Below, piece after piece: positions 1 to 10,892 of a DNA stretch of 64,000 bases. The first letter of the stretch is position 1, and each line of letters opens with the position of its first letter. Source of the stretch: Streptomyces sp. GESEQ-35 (GTDB lineage: Bacteria; Actinomycetota; Actinomycetes; Streptomycetales; Streptomycetaceae); assembly GCF_017948485.1 (NCBI RefSeq), contig NZ_JAFFSX010000003.1, positions 124,001-188,000 of the forward strand, written 5' to 3'. The position numbers and the translations under genes were made by a program. Under the pieces are notes generated by a model that saw only the letters and a program-made list of their open reading frames with translations, did not search any database and was not told where the DNA came from.

Positions 1-119
1 AGCCGCTCGGCCGGAACCGGAACGAACACCTCATGCTCCATGTCGGCCGAGCGTACCCGTTTGAGCCGGCCGTACGCTCCCGTTGGCTGCAAGTTGCCGT
101 GCCTTTGTGAGGGCGTCGA

Positions 120-139
120 CTGGGGGCTGCCGCCCCCAG
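120..139. repeat. Stem-loop in a Streptomyces-type intergenic repeat
   Basis: An 8-bp perfect inverted repeat (CTGGGGGC / GCCCCCAG, 4-nt loop) sits in a stretch running on to about 190 that reads like the dispersed GC-rich intergenic repeats common in Streptomyces. It lies just past the 3' end of the minus-strand aminopropyltransferase gene and could help end its transcription. I see no convincing gene in positions 1-222. Confidence 0.5.
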
Positions 140-222
140 ACCCCCGCTTCGGCCTGAACGGCCTCGTCCTCAAACGCCGGACGGGCTGGACATGCGGACC
201 TGCGCCGAGAAAGGAACCCCTC

Positions 223-1860
223 TCAATACCGCGGATGCACCAGCGTCGAAGTCTCCAGCCCCCGCACCCGCATCCCCTCCAGCGCCCTCGCCCCCGTCTC
301 CAACTCCCCCTGGGTCAGCATCCGGAGCGTCGGCGAGGCGGCAAGGCTCAGCGGCGGTTTCCTCCCGGTCGTCGCCAGGACGAAACCCCAGTCGTGCGGG
401 GTACGGGTCGGGCCGCCGGTCGAGCGGTCGGGCCCGGCGAGGAAGCCCGCGTCGCGGCCGGCGACGCAGTAGGGGGACGTCCGCAAGGAGGCGGCGCGCA
501 TCGTCGTGTCGACCGTCCAGAACGTCTTCGGGCGCGAGGACACCGGGCCGGCGTGCACGACGAGACGGCCGCCCGGCGCCAGCACCCGCCCGGCCAGGCC
601 GTAGAACTCCTGTGAGTACAGCTTGGTGCTGGCCGTGATCCCGGGGTCCGGCAGATCGGAGATCACCACGTCGTACGCCGATCTGGGCGCCGACCGCAGC
701 CAGGCGAAGGCGTCCGCCGTGGTCACATGGACGCGGGGGTCGTCGTAGGCGTGGCCGTTCAGCGCGGAGAGTGCGGGGTCGGTGCGGGCCAGGCTGACCA
801 CCCCGGCGTCGAGTTCGACGACGTCGACGCGGTGGACGTCCGGGTAGCGCAGGACCTCGCGGGCGGCCAGCCCGTCCCCGCCGCCGAGAATCACCACGCG
901 CGCGTGCGGGCCGTTCATCGCGGGGTGGACCAGCGCCTCGTGGTAGCGGCGCTCGTCGTGGCCGCCGACCCGGAGCCGGCCGTCGAGGTAGAGGTCGAGG
1001 GGCCGGCCGTCGGTGCCGCCGGTGAGGACGACCTCCTGGATGTCGGTCTGCACGGCCACGCGTACGTCCCTGCCGTACACCGCGTGCCGAGCCGCCCGCT
1101 CGAAGTCGTCGACGTGGACGGCGGCGGTCGCGAGGGCGCCGAGCACGGTGAGGTTGGCCAGCACCAGCAACCACCGGCCGCGCAGGGTGAGATCGCTGCG
1201 GAACAGGCCCAGCACCAGCGCGCCACCCACCACCGCGTTGACCGCGCCCGTGAGCAGCGCGCCCGTCAACTGGCCCAGCAGGGGGAGCAGTACGAAGGGA
1301 AAGGCCAGGCCGCCGACCAACGCGCCCACATAGTCGGCCGCGAACAGGTCGGCCACCGCACCGCCCGGGTCCTGGCGCCGGATGCGCTGGATCAGCTCCA
1401 TCAGCAGCGGCACTTCGGCGCCGATCAGCAGACCGATGGCGAGGGAGAAACCGACGAGCAGGAGCCGCGGGCCGTGCACCCACAGCCCGCCCCAGTCGCC
1501 GGTCCAGGCGAAGACGGCGTACAGGGCCATCGCGCTGGAGCCGCCGACCAGCGCGAGCGTCGCCTCGATCGCGCCGAAGCCGGCCGCGGCGAGGCTGCGC
1601 AGCCGTTTCGCGGCGAGGGAGCCGATGCCCATCGCGAACACCATCACGGACAGCACGACGGACGCCTGGGTGACCGAGTCGCCGATCAAGTACGAGGCGA
1701 GGGCGACGAGTTCGAGTTCGTACACGAGTCCGCAGGCAGCGCAGACGAACACCCCCGCCAGGACCAGGAACCGGCCGACGCCGGGCCGGACGGGCAGCCG
1801 CGCGGGGCCGCCCCAGGGCGGCGGTGTGCCGGGTGGGGCGGGCGCGTGCGGTTCGATCAC
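223..1860 (-). CDS. Membrane-anchored polyamine aminopropyltransferase (spermidine synthase family)
   Basis: The 545-residue protein has two parts. Residues about 28-245 form several hydrophobic membrane segments. Residues about 255-520 form a spermidine-synthase-type SAM/dcSAM-binding domain. The nucleotide-binding glycine loop GGGDG is at residues 326-330, followed by an acidic ribose-binding VVELD and the catalytic-loop motif DLPDP. Membrane-fused aminopropyltransferases of this type are common in actinobacteria; the true acceptor amine cannot be read from sequence. I chose the GTG at 1860 because the membrane part begins soon after; an in-frame GTG at 1878 is the alternative. The gene follows the DUF2617 gene on the same strand with a short gap, so co-transcription is likely. 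Confidence 0.85.
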   Translation of the reverse strand: MIEPHAPAPPGTPPPWGGPARLPVRPGVGRFLVLAGVFVCAACGLVYELELVALASYLIGDSVTQASVVLSVMVFAMGIGSLAAKRLRSLAAAGFGAIEATLALVGGSSAMALYAVFAWTGDWGGLWVHGPRLLLVGFSLAIGLLIGAEVPLLMELIQRIRRQDPGGAVADLFAADYVGALVGGLAFPFVLLPLLGQLTGALLTGAVNAVVGGALVLGLFRSDLTLRGRWLLVLANLTVLGALATAAVHVDDFERAARHAVYGRDVRVAVQTDIQEVVLTGGTDGRPLDLYLDGRLRVGGHDERRYHEALVHPAMNGPHARVVILGGGDGLAAREVLRYPDVHRVDVVELDAGVVSLARTDPALSALNGHAYDDPRVHVTTADAFAWLRSAPRSAYDVVISDLPDPGITASTKLYSQEFYGLAGRVLAPGGRLVVHAGPVSSRPKTFWTVDTTMRAASLRTSPYCVAGRDAGFLAGPDRSTGGPTRTPHDWGFVLATTGRKPPLSLAASPTLRMLTQGELETGARALEGMRVRGLETSTLVHPRY

Positions 1861-1918
1861 CTTGCGACGGTACGTCACACCGCGGGCACGCTTCGTCACC
1901 CACACGTGTGGAGTCGGT

Positions 1919-2485
1919 TTACAGTCGCCGGATGCTGGTTTGGGCCTCAAGCTCCCCCGACGGACCCAGTCGGCCCACCGGTACCCGCACCCCCACCCGG
2001 GTCCGTGTGGCCACCAACTGGCCGTCCTGCGGATACGCGTGCCAGGTCCGCCAGTGCACCTGCCCCTCGTACCGCTGGGCCAGCAGCGCGGTGAAGGCGT
2101 GCGGGCTGCCGGGGAAGACTCCGGCGAGACCGTGGGGGTGGTCGGAGACCAGGGCCAGCAACTCCTGGGCGCGGCCGGCGAAGGAGCCCGGGGAGAGCAC
2201 CTCGACACGGGCCGCGAACTCGTACTCCCAGTCGCCCACCCGCTTGGCGACACCGAGCGGCAGCGGTGTGCTGCTGCCGGCGATGCACGCCACCGTCTCC
2301 GAACACACGCCCTGTTCCTCCTCCAGGAGCACCTGGTGGGACGCGCCGAGCAGTCTCAACTGGAGCTTGCCCCCGGCAAGTTCGAGGTCGAGCGTGGCCA
2401 GTGCGGGAAGCGGCTCCCGCCCCAGGGCCCAGGCGAGGTCGGCCGCGCGCGTGTCGGTGTACGAGGTTGTCAGGGTCGTGAGCAT
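1919..2485 (-). CDS. DUF2617 family protein
   Basis: The 188-residue protein begins MLTTLTTSY and matches the actinobacterial DUF2617 family in length and character: a soluble beta-rich protein without signal peptide or membrane segment. Function is unknown. The ATG at 2485 has a GGAG eight bases upstream. It lies directly upstream of the membrane aminopropyltransferase on the same strand, an arrangement I recall from other Streptomyces, which suggests a shared operon. No catalytic motif is apparent. Confidence 0.8.
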   Translation of the reverse strand: MLTTLTTSYTDTRAADLAWALGREPLPALATLDLELAGGKLQLRLLGASHQVLLEEEQGVCSETVACIAGSSTPLPLGVAKRVGDWEYEFAARVEVLSPGSFAGRAQELLALVSDHPHGLAGVFPGSPHAFTALLAQRYEGQVHWRTWHAYPQDGQLVATRTRVGVRVPVGRLGPSGELEAQTSIRRL

Positions 2486-2761
2486 GGGTCGGCTCCGCTA
2501 GCACGCAAAGAAAGGGAGGGGTGGGTCCAGCGCATCCCCGGCCCACGCCGGGAGATCGGCCCGGTCAGCCCGGTCGGGAACAGGTGTCCGCGGGACGTCC
2601 GAGGGGCCGCTTTGGTGATTTAGAGGGAATCATGAACTGAGGCGCCGCCACAGCGTTTTTACCCAACTTCGTGGGGTTTCCATCCCTCAGTGGGCTCTAC
2701 AGCTCAACTGTTCAACCACGGCGTGCGCCTGAGCTCGTACGGCGCGCGCCGGAGCGCACGA
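2486..2761. other. Intergenic region with no gene seen
   Basis: This stretch should hold the promoter of the DUF2617-aminopropyltransferase pair, which reads leftward from 2485. It is somewhat AT-richer than its surroundings near 2650-2720. I found no tRNA fold, no open frame with coding character and no clear palindrome before the terminator at 2762. Confidence 0.5.
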
Positions 2762-2792
2762 GCGCCCGCCGGGATTTGTTCCCGGCGGGCGC
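2762..2792. terminator. Strong rho-independent-type hairpin
   Basis: A 13-bp perfect stem (2762-2774 with 2780-2792) closes a 5-nt TTTGT loop. It lies downstream of the minus-strand small membrane protein gene that ends at 2870, so it most likely terminates that transcript. Confidence 0.75.
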
Positions 2793-2869
2793 GCATTGGG
2801 GCCCGGCACAGAGCACGGACCCCATGGTCCGGATGCGGTTCCCCCTACTCGGAGCTCAGCTGCCCCGTG

Positions 2870-3145
2870 TCAGCTGCCTCCTCCACCGCATCCGCCACCC
2901 CCGCCGCCGCCCCCGCACGACGACCCGCCGCCACAGGACGAGCCGCCGCCGCACGACGAGCCGCCGCCGCTGTCTCCCCCGCCGGCCCACCAGCTGCCGC
3001 CGGCGCCGCCGCTGGAGCCGCTGGAGCCGCTGCTGCTGTACCGCCCCGCACGCCGGCGACGAGACTGGCCGCTCCTGCGCGCATTGGCGATCAGGGCTGC
3101 GAAGAACAGAATGATGAAGACCGTCAGGATGATGCCGAAGGTCAT
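2870..3145 (-). CDS. Small single-pass membrane protein with Gly/Ser/Cys-rich tail
   Basis: The 91-residue protein has one N-terminal hydrophobic helix (residues about 3-21), a short Arg-rich stretch and a tail made almost only of Gly, Ser and Cys. A GGGSSC unit is repeated at least three times and the end is a glycine run. The start is well supported by GGAGGG upstream of the ATG at 3145. By the positive-inside rule the Arg cluster should be cytoplasmic, which would put the Cys-rich tail inside. I do not recognise a named family. The tail could bind metal or be flexible low complexity; nothing in the neighbours decides this. Confidence 0.7.
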   Translation of the reverse strand: MTFGIILTVFIILFFAALIANARRSGQSRRRRAGRYSSSGSSGSSGGAGGSWWAGGGDSGGGSSCGGGSSCGGGSSCGGGGGGGGCGGGGS

Positions 3146-3283
3146 GGCGTCACCCTCCTTCCGTTTCCCCCGAAGCGGCCCCCCGTGGGCGCCTCGCTGG
3201 TTGCGTGACCTGGGAATGCCCGGCCGCCCCGACGGTCAAAGCAGAGTTGAGGAAGTCCAGAGCTTGGGCGCAGGATGACGGGC

Positions 3284-4468
3284 ATGACCTCCAGCGCACG
3301 CCCGCTCCTCAACCGCCGGCTCGCCGAGTTCGGGACGACGATCTTCGCCGAGATGTCCGCCCTGGCTCTGAAGACCGGCTCGATCAACCTCGGCCAGGGC
3401 TTCCCCGACACCGACGGCCCCGAAGAGATCCGGGAGGCTGCGGTGCGCGCCCTGCGCGACGGCCGCGGCAACCAGTACCCGCCGGGCCCGGGCATCCCCG
3501 AGCTGCGCGGCGCCGTCGCGGCGCATCAGCAGCAGCGGTACGGGCTGTCGTACGACCCGGACCGTGAAGTGCTGGTGACGGCGGGTGCCACCGAGGCGAT
3601 CGCCGCCTCCCTGCTGGCCCTGCTGGAGCCCGGTGACGAGGTGATCGCCTTCGAGCCGTACTACGACTCGTACGCGGCCTGCATGGCGATGGCGGGCGGC
3701 ACGCGCGTGCCGGTCACTCTGCGCCCGCACGACGGCAGCTTCCGCCTCGACCTCGACGAGCTGCGCGACGCCGTGACGGACCGGACGCGCCTCCTCCTCA
3801 TCAACACCCCGCACAACCCGACCGGCACCGTCCTCACCCGCGAGGAGCTGACCGCGATCGCCGAGCTGGCGGTCGAGCGGGATCTGCTCGTGGTCACGGA
3901 CGAGGTGTACGAGCACCTGGTCTTCGACGACGCCGAGCATCTGCCGCTGGCCACGTTCCCGGGGATGCGCGAGCGGACCGTCACCATCGGCTCGGCCGGG
4001 AAGTCCTTCTCCTTCACCGGCTGGAAGGTCGGCTGGATCACCTCGACGCCGGAGCTGGTCACGGCGGTGCGGTCGGCGAAGCAGTTCCTGACGTATGTCG
4101 CGTCCGGCCCGTTCCAGTACGCGGTGGCCGAGGCCCTGGCCCTCCCCGACACCTACTTCTCCGCCTTCCGCGCGGACATGCTGGCCAAGCGGGACCTGCT
4201 GGCGGCCGGGCTTGCGGAGAGCGGCTTCGAGGTCTTCAAGCCCGCCGGGACCTACTTCATCACCACCGACATCCGCCCCCTCGGCGAGAGCGACGGCTTC
4301 GCCTTCTGCCGCGCGCTGCCGGAGCGCGCCGGGGTGGTCGCCATCCCGAACGCCGTCTTCTACGACCACCGGGAGGCGGGCGCGCCCTTCGTCCGGTTCG
4401 CGTTCTGCAAGCAGACGGGGGTGCTGGAGGAGGCGGTGAAGCGGCTGAAGGCCCTGGCGGAGGGCTGA
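3284..4468 (+). CDS. Class I/II pyridoxal-phosphate aminotransferase, DapC-like
   Basis: The 394-residue fold-type I aminotransferase shows the PLP-lysine motif SAGKSFSFTGWK, the Asp of VTDEVYEH that contacts the cofactor, the substrate motif NLGQGFPD, and a C-terminal substrate-binding Arg in VRFAFCK. From memory it closely resembles mycobacterial Rv0858c, annotated as N-succinyldiaminopimelate aminotransferase (lysine/peptidoglycan pathway). Kynurenine- or methionine-type aminotransferases share this scaffold, so the substrate is uncertain. ATGs occur at 3275 and 3284; the second has AGG at a better distance. It is transcribed alone, away from the membrane protein gene on its left. Confidence 0.85.
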   Translation: MTSSARPLLNRRLAEFGTTIFAEMSALALKTGSINLGQGFPDTDGPEEIREAAVRALRDGRGNQYPPGPGIPELRGAVAAHQQQRYGLSYDPDREVLVTAGATEAIAASLLALLEPGDEVIAFEPYYDSYAACMAMAGGTRVPVTLRPHDGSFRLDLDELRDAVTDRTRLLLINTPHNPTGTVLTREELTAIAELAVERDLLVVTDEVYEHLVFDDAEHLPLATFPGMRERTVTIGSAGKSFSFTGWKVGWITSTPELVTAVRSAKQFLTYVASGPFQYAVAEALALPDTYFSAFRADMLAKRDLLAAGLAESGFEVFKPAGTYFITTDIRPLGESDGFAFCRALPERAGVVAIPNAVFYDHREAGAPFVRFAFCKQTGVLEEAVKRLKALAEG

Positions 4469-4576
4469 GGTCAGCAGGGTTTCAGAGTTTTCCACAGGCT
4501 GTGGACGACGAGAACCCGGCCCTGGCGCGCGGCCGCACTGGCCCACGCCCTGGCCGGGCTCCGCTGTGGCCGGGAC

Positions 4577-5104
4577 TTACTCGTCGTCCTCCGGCGTCTC
4601 CGCGTCGTTGACCTCCTGCTCGAGGCCGAGCTGCTCCACGAGCCACTTGTCGAACTCGATCGCGGCCCGCACCCAGCTGACCGTGGACGAGACGAAGTGC
4701 TCCAGGCTCACGCCCGTGCCGATCAGCATCTGGGCCTCGCCGATCAGGCGGACGGTGCCGTCGTCGTGGGTGTGGCTGTAGACCTTGGGCCACAGGGTGC
4801 GCCGGTTCCAGTCGTCGATGGACTCCAGCAGCAGCGGCTTCTCGTCGATCTTGTGGGGCCGGTCGTAGAACGTCCGTACCGAGAAGACCTGCTGGTCACC
4901 CTCGCCGCGGAACATGAAGTACGTACGGAACTGCTCCCACGGCGCGACGAGGTCACCCTCCTCGTCCACGAGGTGCTTGAGCTCCATCTGGTCGAGGAGC
5001 TGCTTCACGAGGTCCTGATCCGGGACGACGGGGCCCGCCGGTCCTTGGGGCTGCGGCTCGGGCTGGCCCCCGAAGTTCGGAATCGAGGACGGGTCGATGG
5101 TCAC
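4577..5104 (-). CDS. YbjN domain-containing protein
   Basis: The 175-residue soluble protein has a Pro/Gln/Gly-rich N-terminus (about 25 residues) followed by a YbjN-type domain like those used in type III secretion-chaperone-like folds. The C-terminus is acidic. The GTG at 5104 is preferred because GAAGGG lies at proper distance upstream; a longer frame to 5185 lacks such support. It sits between the aminotransferase and clpB, convergent with the former. Streptomyces genomes usually carry this gene beside clpB. Its function is unknown. Confidence 0.75.
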   Translation of the reverse strand: MTIDPSSIPNFGGQPEPQPQGPAGPVVPDQDLVKQLLDQMELKHLVDEEGDLVAPWEQFRTYFMFRGEGDQQVFSVRTFYDRPHKIDEKPLLLESIDDWNRRTLWPKVYSHTHDDGTVRLIGEAQMLIGTGVSLEHFVSSTVSWVRAAIEFDKWLVEQLGLEQEVNDAETPEDDE

Positions 5105-5251
5105 CGTGAATTTCCCTTCGTACGGATTCCGCCATCCTCCCCCATGCGGGGCGGGGGGTGGCAACCCCCGCCCCGGACGGTTCACCTCTCATTGGCGTAA
5201 TTCAGCTCTGAGCGTGTTTACCGAGCCCGTCACCGGGTTTTCCGGCGCCGG

Positions 5252-7849
<2,598 letters not shown>

Positions 7850-7906
7850 GTATCCGTTCTCCTCCTAGGCGTCAGCCGTCCACACTGACTTGACCAACGT
7901 ACACAA

Positions 7907-7928
7907 AGTTGAGTCTATTCCACTCAAG
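7907..7928. promoter_or_regulatory. HAIR-like HspR operator upstream of clpB
   Basis: The inverted repeat GTTGAGT-N8-ACTCAAG resembles the HspR-binding HAIR element (CTTGAGT-N7-ACTCAAG). It differs by one base in the left arm and by an 8-nt instead of 7-nt spacer. Its place 58-79 bp upstream of the clpB start suits a repressor site. Two HAIR copies with the canonical spacer lie upstream of dnaK in this same window. Confidence 0.8.
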
Positions 7929-8157
7929 TAGGTGTCCGGGAGGGTACGGCGGCTAAGTTCCCCCTCATGGCGACGACACACTCCGTGGATCCGGGCGATC
8001 CCGACGCGTCGTATCTCAGCTTCTGGCGGGAACGCGCCCCGAAGGGGACTCGACGTCGAGATCGAGGTGACGCTTGCGATGGGGAGGGGCTGATGTTTTC
8101 CGGCCATGGACGACCATGGACCGGGGACGCCGATATGCCGAAATATCCCGTAAAACT
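7929..8157. other. Region between clpB operator and terminator, no supported gene
   Basis: An open frame reads rightward from an ATG at 7967, but it lacks a ribosome-binding site and runs through the terminator at 8158 and antisense across the Rieske-like gene. I therefore annotate nothing here. The part next to 7929 probably carries clpB promoter elements. Confidence 0.4.
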
Positions 8158-8198
8158 GCAGCGGCGTCACCGTGTTCAGGTCACGGTGACGCCGCTGC
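8158..8198. terminator. Long rho-independent-type hairpin
   Basis: A 17-bp perfect stem (8158-8174 with 8182-8198) closes a 7-nt loop. It lies about 45 bp downstream of the stop of the minus-strand Rieske-like gene and would end the peptide/Rieske-like transcript before it reaches the clpB promoter. Confidence 0.85.
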
Positions 8199-8241
8199 GG
8201 GGGGAAGCACCTGAGCGATCTGTTACGACGGGGGAATCGCG

Positions 8242-8580
8242 TCAGGCACTGCGGGGGGTGGCTGGGACGGCCTGTGGGGCGGCCGGGGCCTCGGGCTCGT
8301 CCAGCTGGTGGTCACGCTGGTCGAGGTTCACAAAAATCATTCCATACCGGATGGCACACCTCACCGGCTGCGGCGCCCCGCGAGGACGCCGCAGGCACCG
8401 GTACGCCCGCAGGTCCTCGTCGTCGTCCCTCGTGACGACGACCGGCTCACCGAACACGGTCACCATCAGCGAGTCACCGCTGTGGGGGATGGCGGTGGCC
8501 AGGTCGATGAAGTGCCAGCCGGAGCGGTAGGCGGTGGCCATTTCGCGACGGAAGGAGCGGTCGTCCGGTGGGGTGGTCAT
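8242..8580 (-). CDS. Degenerate Rieske-like small protein
   Basis: The 112-residue protein resembles the Rieske domain at the N-terminus of ring-hydroxylating oxygenases: GWHFIDLA, then FGEPVVVTRDDD, then RCLRRPRGAP and finally GMIFVNLD. In true Rieske domains the third element reads CPHRG and is followed by a CxxH; here the first His is gone and no second Cys/His pair is present, so a 2Fe-2S cluster is unlikely. The catalytic domain is absent. The ATG at 8580 has GGGAG upstream and lies one base after the stop of the exported-peptide gene, so the two are translationally coupled. The fold may have been kept as a binding module. Function unknown. Confidence 0.6.
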   Translation of the reverse strand: MTTPPDDRSFRREMATAYRSGWHFIDLATAIPHSGDSLMVTVFGEPVVVTRDDDEDLRAYRCLRRPRGAPQPVRCAIRYGMIFVNLDQRDHQLDEPEAPAAPQAVPATPRSA

Positions 8581-8581
8581 G

Positions 8582-8764
8582 TCAGCTCCCGGCTCCGTCC
8601 GTCGAAGCATCGGCGTCGTCGGCGACGCTGCTCACAGCCACTGACGGCCAGTGCGTGTCCGCCTGCAGGTTGCGCTCATCGTCAGAGTGGCCACTCAGCA
8701 CACCGAAAGCCACTGCGACGGAGAAGGCGGCAACAAGCATTGAGCGAAGCAGTCTCTTACGCAT
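8582..8764 (-). CDS. Predicted exported 60-residue peptide
   Basis: The product has a classic export signal: basic MRKRLLR, then a hydrophobic core of about 17 residues, then a polar, acidic remainder of about 35 residues rich in Ser, Asp and Ala with one Trp. No lipobox or clear AxA cleavage motif is visible. The ATG at 8764 is chosen because GTGAGGACGAAG lies just upstream; a GTG at 8782 is possible. The stop codon sits one base before the next gene's ATG. It is divergent from the first of three LuxR-type regulators across about 137 bp. That layout recalls peptide-signal plus regulator pairs, but signalling is my inference only. Confidence 0.55.
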   Translation of the reverse strand: MRKRLLRSMLVAAFSVAVAFGVLSGHSDDERNLQADTHWPSVAVSSVADDADASTDGAGS

Positions 8765-8857
8765 TGTCGGCTTCGTCCTCACTCGAAGGTCCCCATTTCC
8801 CCCGTCGGATAAGACGATGGCTCATTCAGGCACGTGATGGCCACACGATCGATGCAT

Positions 8858-8877
8858 CATGTTCCTGCATGTTCAGG
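8858..8877. repeat. Tandem direct repeat, possible operator
   Basis: Two adjacent 10-mers, CATGTTCCTG and CATGTTCAGG, lie 25-44 bp upstream of the first LuxR gene in the divergent promoter region it shares with the exported-peptide gene. Direct repeats in this place could be a regulator-binding site. There is no independent support. Confidence 0.35.
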
Positions 8878-8901
8878 ACCCTGGGGGGTGGAGATTTACT
8901 A

Positions 8902-9912
8902 ATGAATCAGACCAATAGGGCACATCCCCATGCGGTGACCGAGCTGTGTGAGGAAGGTGGCCGACTTTATGCGAGCGCCCTGCGCACGGGACGCATCGCC
9001 CGGGGAGAGGCGGAGTCCGCCCCCTGCCTGCTGGAGTTCGCCCTGCTCCGCCCGGACCCTGACGACGCAGACTGGCTGCGCCCCGTACCCCCGTCGGTCG
9101 CCCTGGCGCAGCGCCTCAACGCCGTAGAGCGGGAGATCGCCGAGCACAGACGACTGTCGATCGAACTGTCCGATGCTTTCGAGCCGTTCATGACCCTGAG
9201 TACTCAGACCATTACGAGTACGGATTGGGTCACTGTGCTGGAGGGCAACGAGCAGATCAACGCGGCGCTCGACCTGGCCACCGGGTCCTGCCAGACCGAG
9301 GTGCTCACCATCCAGCCGAGTGACCGCGAGCGCTTCTCCGAGCGCAGCCTCCTCAAAGGTCTTGAGCGCGACCGGCCGCTGATCGAACGTGGTGTGCGGA
9401 TCCGGACCCTGTATCAGCACACGGCGAGGTACAGCCCCGAGAAACTTGCCTACGTGGCTCAGCTCGCCGACGGCAAGGTGGAGTACCGCACCATCGACGA
9501 GGTGGTCGAGCGCCTCATCGTGTGTGACGAGACCGTCGCCTTCATACCGACCCGGGACGACCAACAGGTCGCCCTGGAGCTCCGTCACCCGGGCCTCGTC
9601 CGCTACCTGGTCAAGCTCTTCGAGTTCATGTGGGGCCGGGCAGTCCCGTTGAGCGCGGGCGCCCCCTACGAAACCACCCAGGGCGGAATCACCGAGGTTC
9701 AACGCTCCATCGCCAAACTCCTCGTCGAGGGCCACGTGGACGAGGCCATCGCCCGCCGCTTGGGCATGAACGTCCGCACGTGCCGGGCCCATATAGCCAA
9801 GCTGGCCACCGCCCTCGGCAGCGGCAGCCGTGCCCAACTCGGCTTCCTCATCGCCCAGTCCGAAATCCTGAACGAGGACCAGCCGGCAGCGGGAGGAGCA
9901 GACCACCCGTGA
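8902..9912 (+). CDS. LuxR-type transcriptional regulator, paralogue 1
   Basis: The 336-residue regulator has a C-terminal LuxR-type helix-turn-helix (residues about 265-325, with AIARRLGMNVRTCRAHIAKL). The N-terminal two thirds begin with a helical segment and include a middle domain with motifs RIRTLYQH and ELRHPGLV. The same layout appears in the next two genes, so all three are paralogues. No receiver or autoinducer-binding domain is evident. The ATG at 8902 follows GGTGGAG at good distance. Its stop overlaps the start of paralogue 2 (GTGA), which makes an operon nearly certain. The divergent peptide gene and the repeat at 8858 suggest local control. Confidence 0.85.
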   Translation: MNQTNRAHPHAVTELCEEGGRLYASALRTGRIARGEAESAPCLLEFALLRPDPDDADWLRPVPPSVALAQRLNAVEREIAEHRRLSIELSDAFEPFMTLSTQTITSTDWVTVLEGNEQINAALDLATGSCQTEVLTIQPSDRERFSERSLLKGLERDRPLIERGVRIRTLYQHTARYSPEKLAYVAQLADGKVEYRTIDEVVERLIVCDETVAFIPTRDDQQVALELRHPGLVRYLVKLFEFMWGRAVPLSAGAPYETTQGGITEVQRSIAKLLVEGHVDEAIARRLGMNVRTCRAHIAKLATALGSGSRAQLGFLIAQSEILNEDQPAAGGADHP

Positions 9913-10892
9913 CGGAGGCTCACACGCACACAGCGGAGGAACTGTGCGACGCGGGTCTGGACCTTTACGCCCATGCCCTGCGCGAAGGGCGAGTGCGCAC
10001 CGAAGCCGTGGAAGCGGCGCCGTGCCTGATCGATCTGGGGCTGCTACAGCCGGACGTCGGCGACCTGGGGTGGCTGCAACCCGTCGCGCCGGCCTTCGCC
10101 CTCCACCGGTTGCTGCGCACCATCGAGGACCGCATTGCCGACGAGCGGCGACTCGAGGAGCAACTGGCGGCCGTGTTCCAGCCGTTGATGCGGATCGACG
10201 GCAGGCATACGACAGCGGCGGACACACCGACGGTCACCTTGCTCAGCGGCACGGAACAGATCAACCGAGCCATCACCCAGGGCATGGCGGATGCCTGCGA
10301 GGAAGTGCTCTGCGTCCAGCCCAACTCGCACTACTCCGACCAACGCGGCGCGGCGGCTCAGCGCGTGGCCCATCCACGCGACCAGGCCCTCCTGGACCGC
10401 GGCGGACGCATCCGCACCTTGTACCAGCACACCCAGCGCTACTCACCAATTGCCCAGGCCCGCTACGAACAGCTCAGCGGCGACGCAGAGGCCCGCACGC
10501 TCGACGAGATCACCGACCGCCTGGTCATGGTCGACCGCACCGTCGCCTTCATCCCCGCCAACCCCGACGGCACAGCGGCCCTGGAGATCCGCCACCCCGC
10601 GATCGTCTCCTACCTCGCCACCACCTTCGACCGCCTCTGGCGTCTGGCCACTCCGATGTACCCCGAGGCAGTCCAACGCCCCACCCTCAACGGCATCACC
10701 CCCCGCCAGCGAGCCATCGCAGGCCTCCTCGTCGAGGGCCACACGGACGCCGTCATCGCGCAACGCCTCGGCATGAACATCCGCACGGCCCGCGTGCACA
10801 TCGCCAAGCTCGCGGCGACCCTCGGCAGTGAGAGCCGTGCCCAACTGGGCTATCTCATCGGACAGTCGGGGATTCTTGACCCGGAAGGGTGA
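9909..10892 (+). CDS. LuxR-type transcriptional regulator, paralogue 2
   Basis: The 327-residue protein is closely related to paralogue 1: the N-terminal ELCDAGLDLYAHALREGRV aligns with the same region there, and the C-terminal helix-turn-helix (AQRLGMNIRTARVHIAKL) is nearly the same. The middle domain again carries RIRTLYQH and EIRHPAIV. The GTG start at 9909 overlaps the previous stop. Its 3' end overlaps the convergent third paralogue by 38 bp. Two similar regulators made from one message could form heterodimers; that is inference. Confidence 0.85.
   Translation: MTEAHTHTAEELCDAGLDLYAHALREGRVRTEAVEAAPCLIDLGLLQPDVGDLGWLQPVAPAFALHRLLRTIEDRIADERRLEEQLAAVFQPLMRIDGRHTTAADTPTVTLLSGTEQINRAITQGMADACEEVLCVQPNSHYSDQRGAAAQRVAHPRDQALLDRGGRIRTLYQHTQRYSPIAQARYEQLSGDAEARTLDEITDRLVMVDRTVAFIPANPDGTAALEIRHPAIVSYLATTFDRLWRLATPMYPEAVQRPTLNGITPRQRAIAGLLVEGHTDAVIAQRLGMNIRTARVHIAKLAATLGSESRAQLGYLIGQSGILDPEG

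Noticed and set aside
2640..2760. Possible tRNA or small RNA in the AT-richer stretch
   Set aside because: No cloverleaf or conserved T-arm could be drawn on either strand.
7967..8530. Plus-strand frame beginning MATTHSVDPG
   Set aside because: It lacks a ribosome-binding site, runs through the strong terminator at 8158 and lies antisense to the better-supported Rieske-like gene.
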